Under the pieces are notes generated by a model. It saw only the letters and a list, made by a program, of their open reading frames with translations, had not been told where the DNA came from and searched no databases. The translations under genes and the position numbers were made by a program. From the NCBI RefSeq assembly GCF_018260555.1, contig NZ_JAGLBB010000006.1:1-64000 (forward strand): a stretch of 64,000 nucleotides of DNA, written 5' to 3'. The DNA comes from Deinococcus sp. (lineage in GTDB: Bacteria > Deinococcota > Deinococci > Deinococcales > Deinococcaceae). Numbering within the stretch: position 1 is the stretch's first letter; each line of letters starts with the position of its first letter. Shown piece after piece: positions 41,969 through 57,230 of this stretch.

Positions 41969-41997
41969 TTGACCTGAACTGTGCCAGTCCATATATT
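41969..41997 (+). promoter_or_regulatory. Strong sigma-70-type promoter of the opp operon
   Basis: -35 TTGACC (41969-41974), 17-bp spacer, -10 TATATT (41992-41997). Start site should lie near 42004, leaving an 80-base leader with small hairpins (GGGTTGGAAACCC; CCGGC...GCCGG) and a CGGAGGG ribosome site. No known riboswitch is evident. Confidence 0.85.
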
Positions 41998-42085
41998 GAC
42001 CGGGTTGGAAACCCATTCAACCGAATGTAACGACACCGGCCTGTGCCGGATCGTTGCCGTTTTTCAGAACCACCCGGAGGGCCCC

Positions 42086-43852
42086 ATGAAGAAAGTTCTG
42101 ACCCTTGCCCTTGCCCTGACGGTCGGTAGCGCCGCCGCACAGACCGCCTTCGTCTGGCCCGCCGCCTGGACCGGCGAGCAGAACACCGCCAACAAGCGTG
42201 GCGGCGAACTGCGCCTGTCCGCGATCAGCGACTTCAAGACCTTCAACCCCTTCACCAGCGCGGAAGCCGACAGCATCCCCGACCGCATGGAGTCCGGCAG
42301 CGGTCTGTTCACCCAGGATCCCCGCAGCGACGAGCTGATCCCTTACATGGCTGCCAGCGCGCCCGTGGTCAGCAACAACAACAAGCGCTTCGTGGTCAAG
42401 ATCCGCCAGGGCATGAAGTTCAGCGACGGTCAGGCCATCACCGCCGACGACTGGATCACCACCTGGAAGATCCACACCGACGACAAGGTCGGCAGCAACA
42501 GCCGCGACAACTTCTTCTTGGTCGGTAAACCCATCACGATCAAGAAGCTCGACAACTACACCCTGCAGTTCGACTTCCCCCAGCCGAGCTCCAAGGCCCT
42601 CGTCCTGATGTCCTACACGCCCTGGCCCGACCACGTGTTCGGCAAGGCCTACCGCGAAGGCGGCGCCGAGGCCATCAAGAAGATGTGGACCCTCGCCACG
42701 CCCCCCAGCCAGATCGTCAGCCCCGGCACCTGGGTGCTCGAAAGCTACCGCGCCGGCGAGCGCGCCGTGTTCAAGAAGAACAACAACTGGGGCGACTGGA
42801 ACAAGGATAGCCGCGGTCAGGAACTGCCCTACCTGAACAACATGTCCGTGCGCATCGTTGCCGACGCCAACGCGGCCCTTGCGGCCTTCCTGGCCGGCCA
42901 GATCGATACGGTCCCCATGCGCAACGCCGACGACCTGGCCCAGACCAAGAAGGCCATCGACGGCGGCAGCCTGAAGGCCTTCCTGAAGGCCAACGTGAGC
43001 CCCCAGGCGACCAGCCAGTGGATCACCTTCAACTGGAACAAGGCCAGCGACCCCGCCAAGCAGAAGCTGTTCCGTGACGTGCGCTTCCGCCGCGCCATGA
43101 GCCACATCGCCAACCGTCAGGCGATGGTTCAGCTTGCCCTGGGCGGCCTGGGCAGCGAGACGTACTTCAGCACCTACCCGATCTTCAAGCAGCAGATCGA
43201 CGCGGGACTGTCCGCCGGCGCGCCCACCTACAAGTACAACCTCGCCGAGGCCACCAAACTGCTCGGTCAGCTCGGGTACACCAAGAAGAACGCCCAGGGC
43301 TTCCTGGTCGACAAGGCCGGCAAGGTCCTGGAATTCAACCTGAGCACCAACGCCGGCAACACCGTCCGCGAGCAGCTCGGCCGCATCTTCGCCGACGAGG
43401 CCAAGAAGGTCGGCATGAAGGTCAACTTCACCCCCATCGACTTCAACACGCTGGTCAGCCAGCTGACCGCAAAGGGCGAGAACCGTCCCTTCGATGCCAT
43501 CCTGCTGGGCCTGAGCGGCGGCGACAACATCTGGAGCTTCGGCCAGAACGTCGTGCCCTGCGGTACCAATCTGCACTCCTACAACAATCCCACCGACGGC
43601 AAGTGCGCCACCAGCCAGGAACAGCTGATGACCAAGCTGTACTACCAGGGTGATGCCGAACTAAACGACGCCAAGCGCCGCGCCATCGGCGGTCAGCTCA
43701 TGAAGGTCGAGGGCGAACTGCAGCCCGTCATCTACCTCGTGGGCGGCAACTACCACGTGGCGTACAACGAGCGTCTGGGCGGCGAGTTCACGGCCAACAT
43801 GATGAACGCCTACTACGGTCACCGCTTCAACGCCCTGACCTTCATCAAGTAA
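42086..43852 (+). CDS. oppA: Peptide/oligopeptide ABC transporter substrate-binding protein (SBP family 5)
   Basis: Periplasmic or surface binding protein for an oligopeptide or related solute. 588 residues with an export signal ending about residue 20-22 (GSAAAQ). It has the SBP_bac_5 fold: KRGGELRLSAISDFKTFNP near the start of the mature protein and the WITTWKIHTDDKVGS and YEGG-like hinge regions in the body. An in-frame start upstream lacks a ribosome site; ATG 42086 has CGGAGGG. A strong hairpin follows it before oppB, which would let oppA transcript accumulate over the permease genes, a common arrangement. Substrate specificity is not readable. Confidence 0.9.
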   Translation: MKKVLTLALALTVGSAAAQTAFVWPAAWTGEQNTANKRGGELRLSAISDFKTFNPFTSAEADSIPDRMESGSGLFTQDPRSDELIPYMAASAPVVSNNNKRFVVKIRQGMKFSDGQAITADDWITTWKIHTDDKVGSNSRDNFFLVGKPITIKKLDNYTLQFDFPQPSSKALVLMSYTPWPDHVFGKAYREGGAEAIKKMWTLATPPSQIVSPGTWVLESYRAGERAVFKKNNNWGDWNKDSRGQELPYLNNMSVRIVADANAALAAFLAGQIDTVPMRNADDLAQTKKAIDGGSLKAFLKANVSPQATSQWITFNWNKASDPAKQKLFRDVRFRRAMSHIANRQAMVQLALGGLGSETYFSTYPIFKQQIDAGLSAGAPTYKYNLAEATKLLGQLGYTKKNAQGFLVDKAGKVLEFNLSTNAGNTVREQLGRIFADEAKKVGMKVNFTPIDFNTLVSQLTAKGENRPFDAILLGLSGGDNIWSFGQNVVPCGTNLHSYNNPTDGKCATSQEQLMTKLYYQGDAELNDAKRRAIGGQLMKVEGELQPVIYLVGGNYHVAYNERLGGEFTANMMNAYYGHRFNALTFIK

Positions 43853-43879
43853 GCCCCAGAGCCGCTTCTCTGCTCCCAC

Positions 43880-43911
43880 GGGGGGTGGTCCGCCCGCGCG
43901 GACTGCCCCCC
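43880..43911 (+). terminator. Intercistronic hairpin between oppA and oppB
   Basis: GGGGGGTGGTCCGC and GCGGACTGCCCCCC form a 14-bp stem with a TG/TG internal mismatch and 4-base loop; no T-run. Likely a stability or partial-termination element. Confidence 0.65.
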
Positions 43912-43939
43912 ACGCCCATGACGCCCACGGAGTACCCGC

Positions 43940-44923
43940 ATGATCCCATTCCTGCTACGCCGCGTAGTGCAGTCCATTCCCACCCTGTTCCTGGCCAGCC
44001 TGCTGATCTTCTTCGTGATTCAGCTGGCCCCCGGCGACTTCCTGACTCCCGCCAAGCTCAACCCGAACATCAGCCCCGAGCAGATTGCCTCACTGGAACG
44101 CAACTTCGGCCTGGACCGGCACCCCATCGAGCAGTACCTGCTGTGGATGAAGAACATGATCTTCAACCGGGACTTCGGACTGTCCTTCCAGTACCAGCAG
44201 CCCGTGCTTGATGTCGCCATTCCCCGCGTCCTGAACTCGCTGTGGCTGGTCCTGCTAAACCTGATCTTTTTCTACGCCATCGCCATTCCGCTGGGTGTGT
44301 ACGGCGCCGTGCGTCAGAACTCGCTGGGCGACAAGGCCGTGAACGTGGTCCTGTACTTCCTGCTGGGCTTCCCCAGCTTCTTCCTGGCCCTGATCGTCAT
44401 CTACTTCATCCTGCAGGTCCGTAACGCGACCGGCTGGGACATTCCCATCAACGGCATGACCAGTAACGGCTTCGACGCCATGGCCCCGCTGGAGAAGGTC
44501 TGGGACGTGCTCAAGCACCTGCTGATTCCCGCGCTGGTCCTGGCGATCAGTGATGCCGCTGGCCTGACCCGCGTCATCCGCGGCCTGATGCTGGAAGTCA
44601 TGCGCTCGGACTACATCCGTACCGCGCGCGCCAAGGGCGTCAGCGAACGCACCGCCATCTGGAAGCACACCTTCCGCAACGCCATCCTGCCCATCGTGGC
44701 CGGCATCGGCGGCCTGCTGCCGGCCGCCATCAGCGGCGCCGGCCTGACCGAGGTCGTGTTCGCGTATCCCGGCATCACGCCCATGATCCTCGACGCCATC
44801 AACACCCAGGACCTGTACCTGATCGCCGGATTCACGGTGCTGGGCACCGTCCTGCTGGTCATCGGCAACGCCCTGAGCGACATTCTCCTCGCGGTCGTCG
44901 ACCCGCGCATCAAGGTCGGGTGA
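43940..44923 (+). CDS. oppB: Peptide ABC transporter permease OppB/DppB
   Basis: Inner-membrane permease, 327 residues, with six membrane segments and the EAA loop TARAKGVSERTAIWKHTFRN (about 225-244) that contacts the ATPases. The N-terminal segment (MIPFLLRRVVQSIPTLFLAS) and FVIQLAPGDF are typical of the OppB class. It heterodimerises with OppC. Stop TGA overlaps the GTG of oppC by one codon phase (GTGA), so the two are translationally coupled. Confidence 0.94.
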   Translation: MIPFLLRRVVQSIPTLFLASLLIFFVIQLAPGDFLTPAKLNPNISPEQIASLERNFGLDRHPIEQYLLWMKNMIFNRDFGLSFQYQQPVLDVAIPRVLNSLWLVLLNLIFFYAIAIPLGVYGAVRQNSLGDKAVNVVLYFLLGFPSFFLALIVIYFILQVRNATGWDIPINGMTSNGFDAMAPLEKVWDVLKHLLIPALVLAISDAAGLTRVIRGLMLEVMRSDYIRTARAKGVSERTAIWKHTFRNAILPIVAGIGGLLPAAISGAGLTEVVFAYPGITPMILDAINTQDLYLIAGFTVLGTVLLVIGNALSDILLAVVDPRIKVG

Positions 44924-46062
44924 CCCGTGTGACCACCGTTCCCACCTCCACTCCCGTCAAGGCTCCGGTCCGCTCGCAGTCCCAGCTGTCCGTCGCGTGG
45001 GGGCAGTTCCGCAAGAACCGCCTCGCGCAGGTCGGCGGGACGATGATCATCCTGCTCTACCTGATGGCGATCTTCGCGCCGTTCCTGGCTCCGGACGGCC
45101 TGTCGAACTACTCGACCAGTAACATTACCCGCTTCCACCCGCCCACGCCCATCGGCCTGCGCGACCCGGAAACCGGTGCGTTCGGCCGGCCCTTCGTGTT
45201 CAAGTACACCCAGCAGCTGAACATGGATACCTTCGTGAACGAGTTCAAGCCCAGCGCCGAGAAGTGCCCCATCTACTTCGGCGTGCGCGGCGATAGCTAC
45301 CGGATCCTGGGTCTGATTCCCGGTAACCTGCACCTGTTCGGCACCGGGCAACCCGACTGCAAGGTGTACCTGATGGGCGGCGAGGACCTGGGCCGCGACC
45401 TGCTCAGCCGCACCCTGTACGCCTCGCAGATCAGCCTGACCATCGGCGTGGCCGCCGTGCTGATCAGCACCCTGATCGGCCTGTTCATGGGCGCCATGGC
45501 CGCGTACTTCGGCGGGTTCGTGGACACGGTCATCATGCGCCTCGTCGAGGTGCTGGCCTCCATTCCCACGCTGTTCCTGCTGATCCTGCTGCGCTCGGTG
45601 TTCCCCAAGGAAATCAACCCCATCCTGGCGCTGTACGTGATTCTGGGCATCCTGGCGTTCATCAACTGGGGTGGCTTGGCCCGCGTCACGCGTGGTCAGC
45701 TGCTCAGCGTGCGTGAACAGGACTTCGTGTCGGCCGCCCGGGCCCTGGGCGCCAGCGACAACCGCATCATGATCCGGCACATGCTCCCCACCATGACCAC
45801 CTACGTCATCGTGACCACCTCGCTCGCCATTCCCGCCACCATCCTCACCGAGTCCGGCCTGAGTTTCCTGGGGATCGGCGCGGTGGAACCCTACGCCTCG
45901 TGGGGCAGCCTGCTCAAGCAGGCGCAGGACGGCGGCCTGAGCAGCCTGAACACCCGCCCCTGGGTGCTGATCCCCGGTTTCTTCATCGTGTTCACCGTCA
46001 TGTGCTTCCAGCTGCTCGGTGACGGGCTGCGCGACGCCTTCGACCCCAGAAAACGTTCCTGA
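44920..46062 (+). CDS. oppC: Peptide ABC transporter permease OppC/DppC
   Basis: 380-residue partner permease of OppB. It starts with GTG 44920, overlapping the oppB stop. After TM1 a large outside insertion of about 100 residues (about 60-155) includes [16 protein letters not shown] and is not in the shortest OppC proteins. The remaining membrane segments and EAA loop ([19 protein letters not shown]) are standard. A second possible GTG lies nine bases later. Confidence 0.92.
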   Translation: MTRVTTVPTSTPVKAPVRSQSQLSVAWGQFRKNRLAQVGGTMIILLYLMAIFAPFLAPDGLSNYSTSNITRFHPPTPIGLRDPETGAFGRPFVFKYTQQLNMDTFVNEFKPSAEKCPIYFGVRGDSYRILGLIPGNLHLFGTGQPDCKVYLMGGEDLGRDLLSRTLYASQISLTIGVAAVLISTLIGLFMGAMAAYFGGFVDTVIMRLVEVLASIPTLFLLILLRSVFPKEINPILALYVILGILAFINWGGLARVTRGQLLSVREQDFVSAARALGASDNRIMIRHMLPTMTTYVIVTTSLAIPATILTESGLSFLGIGAVEPYASWGSLLKQAQDGGLSSLNTRPWVLIPGFFIVFTVMCFQLLGDGLRDAFDPRKRS

Positions 46063-46180
46063 CCCCCCGCAGGCGCGCCGCCCCGTGCGGCCAGATTCCC
46101 TGGCCGCACCCACCCATCAGCCCCGACCCAGCGTGACGGAACGGTTGTATGATGCGCTACGTGTTTACATCGGAGGAACC

Positions 46181-47220
<1,040 letters not shown>

Positions 47221-47224
<4 letters not shown>

Positions 47225-48234
47225 CCGCCACGACCCACAACCGCCGCGCCATGCCCGCCACGGGCGACACGCTGCTGGAAGTCAACAACCTCGAAAAGTA
47301 CTTCCCCATTCGCGGCGGCCTGCTGTCGCGGGTGGTCGGAAACGTCAAGGCCGTCAACGACATCTCGTTCCGCATCGGGCGCGGCGAGGTCGTCGGTCTG
47401 GTGGGCGAGTCGGGTTCCGGCAAGACCACCGCCGGGCGCGCCATCCTGCGCCTGATCGAACCGACCGGCGGGCAGGTGCTGTTCAACGGCACCGACATCA
47501 CCCGGCTGTCCAAGGGGCAGATGCGTGACTACCGCCGCGAGATGCAGATCATCTTCCAGGATCCCTTCGCGAGCCTGAACCCCCGCATGACGGTCAGTGA
47601 CATCATCGGCGAGGCCATGCAGATCCATAACCTGCACCCCGGCAAAGGGCGCATCGACCGCATCGCGGAGCTGCTGCAGAAGGTCGGGCTGCGCCCCGAA
47701 CACATGCGCCGCTACCCGCACGAGTTCTCGGGGGGGCAGCGCCAGCGTATCGGGATTGCACGCGCGCTCGCGGTGGACCCGGCGTTCATCGTGGCTGACG
47801 AGCCCGTCTCCGCGCTCGACGTGTCCATCCAGGCGCAGGTCGTGAATCTGCTTCAGGACCTGCAGGAAGAACTGGGCCTGACCGTGCTGTTCATCGCGCA
47901 CGACCTGGCCGTCGTGGAGTACATCTGCGACCGGATCATCGTGATGTACCTGGGCCGCATCATGGAGATCGCGCCCAGCCGCCAGTTGAACACCAGCCCC
48001 AAGCACCCGTACACCGAGGCGCTCTTGTCGGCGGCGCCCGTGCCGGACCCGACCATCAAACGCCAGCGCATCATCCTGGAAGGCGACATTCCCAGCCCGA
48101 TCAACCCGCCGTCGGGCTGCGTGTTCCGCACGCGCTGCCGCTACGCGATTGCCGACTGCGCGAACATCGTCCCGGAACTGCGTGAAATCATCCCCGGTCA
48201 CTTCAAGGCCTGCATCCGCGACGACATCCTGTAA
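47221..48234 (+). CDS. oppF: Oligopeptide ABC transporter ATP-binding protein OppF
   Basis: 337-residue second ATPase. Walker [10 protein letters not shown], signature FSGGQRQRI, Walker [13 protein letters not shown], and the terminal Cys motif [18 protein letters not shown]. It overlaps oppD by four bases (ATGA), so the pair is coupled. A terminator lies 37 bases after the stop, closing the oppABCDF operon. Confidence 0.94.
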
Positions 48235-48271
48235 GCCCTGCACCCTGTACCTGTCCTCACCGTCTGGACAG

Positions 48272-48302
48272 CCCGCCGACCCCACCGGGAAGGCGGGTTT
48301 TT
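48272..48302 (+). terminator. Intrinsic terminator of the opp operon
   Basis: CCCGCC (48272-48277) pairs with GGCGGG (48292-48297), followed by TTTTT. Confidence 0.85.
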
Positions 48303-48363
48303 GTGTTCCTGTTCTGACTCCTGCTCTCACATCTCATCATGCGGGCCGGGTCACGATGTTGGT

Positions 48364-49659
48364 ATGACCAACCTGTTCCCGGCTGTCCTGCCCGTCCTCG
48401 CTGCCGCCCTTGCCCTCGGCACCGCCGGAGCCACCGACCTGCGCATCTACCCCAGCTTCACCGAGGTCCGCCAGCCCGTCACGGCCACCGGCACCAGCCT
48501 GAACGTCACCCTGCCCCAGACCGCCTGGGAAAGCGTGCTGCCCGGCAGCCTCGACCTGGAAGGACTGCCGTTCACCAGCGCCACCCAGACCCTCCAGAGC
48601 AACTGGCTGAGCGGCCTGGAAGGCCAGACAGTGTACCTGCGCCGGAGCGAGAGTACCGAACCCGTCACGCTCGTTCGCGCCCGCGACCTGCTCGTGAAGG
48701 ACGCCCAGGGCCGGTTCTTCAATGTGCGCTTCGAGGACCTGTCCTTCAGCGCCGCGCCCCCCCTGAACCCCCAGAGCCCCAGCCAGACCCTGACCTACAC
48801 CCTGCCCCGCGCCGGAACCGGCACCCTGACGTACTTGACCCGCGCCGTCACCTGGAGCCCCCGCTACACCCTGAACGCCAGTAGCGCCGGAGCGAACCTG
48901 ACCGCCCTGGCCGACCTGCGCAACAGCACCGAACTCGCCTACGACGTGCGGAACACCGAACTGTACGCCGGAGACGTGACCGTAGAGGCCAACCCGCAGG
49001 CCGAAGCCGGTTTCGCCGCCGAGATGGTCATGCGCGCCGTGCCCGCCACCGCCGCCCCCGTCCCCAAGATCCAGAGCCAGGGCGAACTGCGCGGCCTGAC
49101 CCGCTACGACCTCACCACGCCCTTCACGCTGCCCGCCAACTCCGTCATCACCCTACCGTTCCTGACACCCAAACTCAGCCGATTCGAACGCTACGCCGGG
49201 CTGGAGACCTACTTCAGCGCCGACACCCGCACCGGCACCCTGAACCGCTCCTACCGCCTGGAAGCCGACCAGCGCGTGCCCGCCGGCCCGCTCACGGTGC
49301 GCGAAGATGGCCGCCTCGTCGGCCAGACCACCCTGCCCGACACCCGCAAAGGCGGCACCATCGAGTTCTCGCTGGGCGACGACCCCGACATCGAGTACAC
49401 CCGCAGCGCCGCCCAGACCGCGCAGGTCAAGGACGCCAAGGGCAACGTCACCAAGACCACCTACCGCGTCACGTACGCCTTTGAAAGCAGCAAGGACCGC
49501 GCCGTGCGCGCCGAGATCACCGAACGTATCGGCGGGCGCATCATCACCATCGACACGGGCGCCCCCATGAAGAACCAGGGCGCCGCGAACCTCCGCGTAG
49601 ATGTCCCCGCCAACGGCAAGGTCAGCCGGACCTTCACGGTGGTCATCGACAACAGCTGA
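48364..49659 (+). CDS. DUF4139 domain protein, exported
   Basis: A 431-residue secreted or surface protein with a signal peptide (about 1-23, ending LGTAGAT). The DUF4139 domain fills most of the mature part: YLTRAVTWSPRYTLNA (about 160-175) and the C-terminal KVSRTFTVVIDNS are typical. This family is found near mucoidy inhibitor MuiA and in surface proteins; its role is unknown. ATG 48364 is chosen because the signal begins there; the frame is open upstream. It has no clear partner next to it. Confidence 0.78.
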   Translation: MTNLFPAVLPVLAAALALGTAGATDLRIYPSFTEVRQPVTATGTSLNVTLPQTAWESVLPGSLDLEGLPFTSATQTLQSNWLSGLEGQTVYLRRSESTEPVTLVRARDLLVKDAQGRFFNVRFEDLSFSAAPPLNPQSPSQTLTYTLPRAGTGTLTYLTRAVTWSPRYTLNASSAGANLTALADLRNSTELAYDVRNTELYAGDVTVEANPQAEAGFAAEMVMRAVPATAAPVPKIQSQGELRGLTRYDLTTPFTLPANSVITLPFLTPKLSRFERYAGLETYFSADTRTGTLNRSYRLEADQRVPAGPLTVREDGRLVGQTTLPDTRKGGTIEFSLGDDPDIEYTRSAAQTAQVKDAKGNVTKTTYRVTYAFESSKDRAVRAEITERIGGRIITIDTGAPMKNQGAANLRVDVPANGKVSRTFTVVIDNS

Positions 49660-49713
49660 GGCTTCAGCACGATTCGGGTCTTCCAGTTGTTCCTGGTAGG
49701 CCCGATTCATTTG

Positions 49714-49751
49714 CCCCACCCCCCAGCCCCCGACCCCAGGGGGGCAGGGGG
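49714..49751. other. C-run/G-run block with G-quadruplex potential
   Basis: C-tracts of 4, 6, 5 and 4 bases with 1-2-base gaps (49714-49737) are followed by G-tracts of 6 and 5 (49739-49751). The minus strand reads four G-tracts in 24 bases. The 328-base gap between the DUF4139 gene and metF otherwise holds nothing I can support. Confidence 0.7.
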
Positions 49752-49987
49752 AGCAGGCGTTGCACTGGGCAAGAGGTTTTACTTCTGCGGCGGGGTTGCT
49801 GTGGCCGGTACCGTGTCCGGCCTCGACGCCATCCTGCCGCCCCCCTCGCAGGCCCGCGCGCTTCGCGCACGACGGCCGGTGGCAGTCGGCGGTCAGGTGA
49901 TCGGTGGGACGGTTCGGGGTGCTGATCTACTTTTCTGGCTTCAGCCGGGGCTGGTGTTCCGCAGAACTCATAGCCTGCGCTCTCGGG

Positions 49988-50724
49988 CTACAGAATCCCT
50001 TCCAGGTAAGCCTGCACGTCCACCTTGACCGGCATGAAGTACGCGTGCTGACCGCGCTCGCGGGCGAAGGCCAGCAGGTCAGCCGCGAACGCGCGGTTGC
50101 ACTCCAGGGTGGGCGTGAAGGAGCGGGGGAACACGGCGTGGTTGCGGGCCCGCCAGTAGTTCAGGCTGGAATCAGTGAGGATGCTGGTCGCGCCCCACCA
50201 CATCTGCGCGCCGTGTGGGATCAGGTCGCTGTAGGCGTCCATGACGCGCAGGTCGAAAAACGGCTGCGTGAAGAACCCGGCCGCGCCCGCATCCAGTTTC
50301 CGTTCCAGGTAATCGCGTTCCCGCGCGAACGATTGCCGGTACGGGTCGAGGCCCGCATAGACGGTCAGGTGGGGGGCCTCGCGGCGCAGGCGGCGAATGA
50401 GGTCCACGGCGTCCTGGTCGTACACGCGCGCGCTCATGTCGGCGGGCGCGTCGCCGGTCACGACGAGTACCTCGGTCAGGCCGTGCTGCTCCAGCGTGGC
50501 CAGGAACGGCAGCGGCTCGCGCGGGTTGAAGTCCACGGCCCGCAGGTGCGGCACGGCGGCGTGGTGTGGCCGCGCAAACGCGCAGCCCAGCCAGGAGCGC
50601 AGCGAGTAGCGCGTCAGGTCGGGAATGTTCACCGTGTCCACGCCCGGCAGTGCGGCCGCCACCTGCGCGATCTCGGCCCGCAGGCCACTGCGCGTTCGGG
50701 GCACGAGTTCCACCGACACGCGGG

Positions 50725-50728
<4 letters not shown>
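49988..50728 (-). CDS. metF: Methylenetetrahydrofolate reductase
   Basis: FAD enzyme making 5-methyl-THF for MetH. At 246 residues it is shorter than usual (about 290) but keeps the TIM-barrel core: [25 protein letters not shown], and [18 protein letters not shown] 50728 overlaps the metH stop as GTGA, so metF is translated directly after metH and shares its S-box control. The short length suggests trimmed loops rather than a broken gene. Confidence 0.88.
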
Positions 50729-54489
<3,761 letters not shown>

Positions 54490-54509
54490 GGTCCACCCCT
54501 GTCTCAAAG

Positions 54510-54534
54510 CGCAGGGCCGCCCAGCGGCGGCCTC
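54510..54534 (-). terminator. Hairpin near the metH start (possible expression platform)
   Basis: On the minus strand GGCCGCC and GGGCGGCC pair around GCT, followed by CTGCGCTTT, about 20 bases before the ribosome site. It may act as terminator or start-site hairpin for the upstream S-box. Confidence 0.5.
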
Positions 54535-54588
54535 GAAAGTCGTTGTGCGCTGTTGCTGCGCCGCTCCTGGGCCATCGTCCCCGCTCGC

Positions 54589-54702
54589 GCCATCGTCAGC
54601 GCACCCACGCGGGTCTTCTCTGAAAGCACCGAGTGCCGCAATGAGGGCCGGTTGCCTCGCCATCACAGGGCAGAAAATCCCCTCCGGCGACTCTGGATGA
54701 CC
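54589..54702 (-). promoter_or_regulatory. SAM-I (S-box) riboswitch controlling metH-metF
   Basis: Reading the minus strand the aptamer shows P1 GGTCATC/GATGGC, then CAGAG, GCCGGAGGGG, GCCCTGTGATGGC, the invariant GAGGCAACC, and GGTGC, in the order and spacing of the S-box core. P2 is GCC/GGC and P3 is ACCG/CGGT. It lies about 100 bases upstream of metH, with a GGCCGCC/GGGCGGCC hairpin between. Established: SAM-I riboswitches turn off methionine genes when SAM is high. The assignment is by eye and could be another SAM/SAM-IV-clan variant. Confidence 0.8.
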
Positions 54703-54790
54703 GCGCCCGGCGGGCACGATACCCCCACGATAGCGCACGCTGCGCACGCCAACCGTGGGGCAGGGTGGACAGGTCCGCGCCCGGCGCCCC

Positions 54791-55639
<849 letters not shown>

Positions 55640-55695
55640 GCGCCCGAGGCTACCGCACCGCGTCCCAACCTGCCCTCCGGGCCGATAGACGTGGG

Positions 55696-55701
55696 TACAG
55701 T
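55696..55701 (+). promoter_or_regulatory. -10 box of leaderless amidase gene
   Basis: TACAGT ends 8 bases before the GTG at 55709. Confidence 0.5.
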
Positions 55702-55708
55702 ACAGGAC

Positions 55709-57127
55709 GTGACCCTGACCACGCCCGACCCGATCCTCGATCTGGACGTCTGTTCGCTCGCCGGCGCCACCCGCCGCGGCGACCTGACCGCCAGTGAGGT
55801 CACGCGCACGTACCTGGCCCGCCTGCACGCCCTGAACCCCCACCTGCACGCCGTGATCACCGTCAACCCGGACGCCCAGGAGAGCGCCGACGCCCTGGAC
55901 ACCCTGCCGGAGGCCCAGCGCGGCCCGCTGCACGGCGTGCCCGTACTGATCAAGGACAACATCGACGTGGCGGGCCTGCCCACCAGCGCCGGCAGTCGCC
56001 TGCTGCTGGGGCACGTGCCCGCAGCCGACGCTCCGCTGACCGCGCGCCTGCGGGACGCCGGGGCCGTGATCCTGGGCAAGGCGAACATGACCGAATGGGC
56101 CAACTTCATGACGGTTGGCATGAGCAACGGTTACTCCAGCGCCGGAGGCCAGACCATCAACCCCTGGGGTGACACCCTGGACACCGGGGGCAGCAGCAGT
56201 GGCAGCGGCGTGGCCGTGGCCGCGCGCCTGTGCGCCGCTGCCATCGGCACCGAAACCAGCGGCAGTATCGTCAGTCCCGCCCACCAGAACGGCGTGATCG
56301 GCCTGAAACCCACCCTGGGTCTCGTGCCGCGCACCGGCGTGGTCCCCATCAGCCACAGCCAGGACACCGCCGGGCCGATCACCCGCAGCGTCCGCGACGC
56401 CGCCCTGATCCTGAGCGTCATCGCTGGCCCTGACCTGCACGACGAGGCCAGCCGCCTCCTGCCCGTCCCGGACCTGCGCATCCGGAAAGCCGCGCTGGAC
56501 GGCGCGCACGTGGGCATCATCCGCGACGAACCGCACGTCAGTCCCGCCGAGCAGGCCGCCCTGGAGCACCTGAGCGCCCTGCTGACCGACCTGAACGCCG
56601 TCACCCACGACCGGACGTTCCCCACCCGCCAGGAATTGAACGAGAGCGGCTGGAACCTTGAAGTTCTCGAATACGAATTCCGGGGCGACCTGAATGCCTA
56701 CCTTGCGGGCGTCACGCACGGCCCCCGCAGCCTTCAGGAGGTCATCGACGCGAACGACCGCGACCCGGAACACCTGCTGCGCTACGGGCAGACGCTGCTG
56801 CACGCCGCGCAGGGCACCCGGGGCGACGCCAGCGAAACCAACTATCGCCGCGCGCGCGACCGCGACCTTCGCCTGACCCGCACTCGGGGCTTTGACCAGC
56901 TGTTCGCAGGTGGCCTGGACCTGCTGATCTTCCCCGGCATTCACGGCTGCGCGCTGGCCGCCAAGGCGGGCTACCCCAGCCTCGCCCTGCCCGTCACGCC
57001 CCCAGGCACCGACGGCCCGCCCAGCGGCGCGCTGCTGGTCGCCCCGGCCGGACAGGACAGCCAACTGCTCTCCCTGGCCGCCCACCTGAACCTGGAACTG
57101 GGCGGCGTGCGCTTCCCGCCCGTGTAA
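55709..57127 (+). CDS. Amidase signature (AS) family enzyme
   Basis: 472-residue amidase of the Ser-cisSer-Lys type. The AS signature [13 protein letters not shown] (about 164-176), [12 protein letters not shown] and the catalytic Lys region LIKDNIDV (about 80-87) are all present. AS enzymes hydrolyse amides or act in Glu/Asp-tRNA amidotransferases; the linkage here does not support GatA, so a stand-alone amidase is likely. GTG 55709 is 8 bases after TACAGT; the frame is open far upstream in pheA antisense but that is not coding. Its stop is next to a palindromic element shared with minC. Confidence 0.88.
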   Translation: MTLTTPDPILDLDVCSLAGATRRGDLTASEVTRTYLARLHALNPHLHAVITVNPDAQESADALDTLPEAQRGPLHGVPVLIKDNIDVAGLPTSAGSRLLLGHVPAADAPLTARLRDAGAVILGKANMTEWANFMTVGMSNGYSSAGGQTINPWGDTLDTGGSSSGSGVAVAARLCAAAIGTETSGSIVSPAHQNGVIGLKPTLGLVPRTGVVPISHSQDTAGPITRSVRDAALILSVIAGPDLHDEASRLLPVPDLRIRKAALDGAHVGIIRDEPHVSPAEQAALEHLSALLTDLNAVTHDRTFPTRQELNESGWNLEVLEYEFRGDLNAYLAGVTHGPRSLQEVIDANDRDPEHLLRYGQTLLHAAQGTRGDASETNYRRARDRDLRLTRTRGFDQLFAGGLDLLIFPGIHGCALAAKAGYPSLALPVTPPGTDGPPSGALLVAPAGQDSQLLSLAAHLNLELGGVRFPPV

Positions 57128-57128
57128 G

Positions 57129-57182
57129 TACGGATTCCGATTGATTCGGCGTACTTCTGAATCAATCCGAATCCGTATGAGT
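57129..57182. repeat. Palindromic element core between amidase and minC
   Basis: TACGGATTCCGATTGATTC and GAATCAATCCGAATCCGTA form a long stem with a short loop. It starts two bases after the amidase TAA and separates convergent genes, so it is a likely bidirectional terminator. Confidence 0.8.
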
Positions 57183-57230
57183 ATTCCTGACATGACGGTT
57201 CGGACCGCGCACACGCCGTTGCCCATCAAC

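Noticed and set aside
55640..57229. Upstream in-frame extension of pheA on the minus strand
   Set aside because: Antisense to the amidase; the PheA signature starts exactly at ATG 55639.
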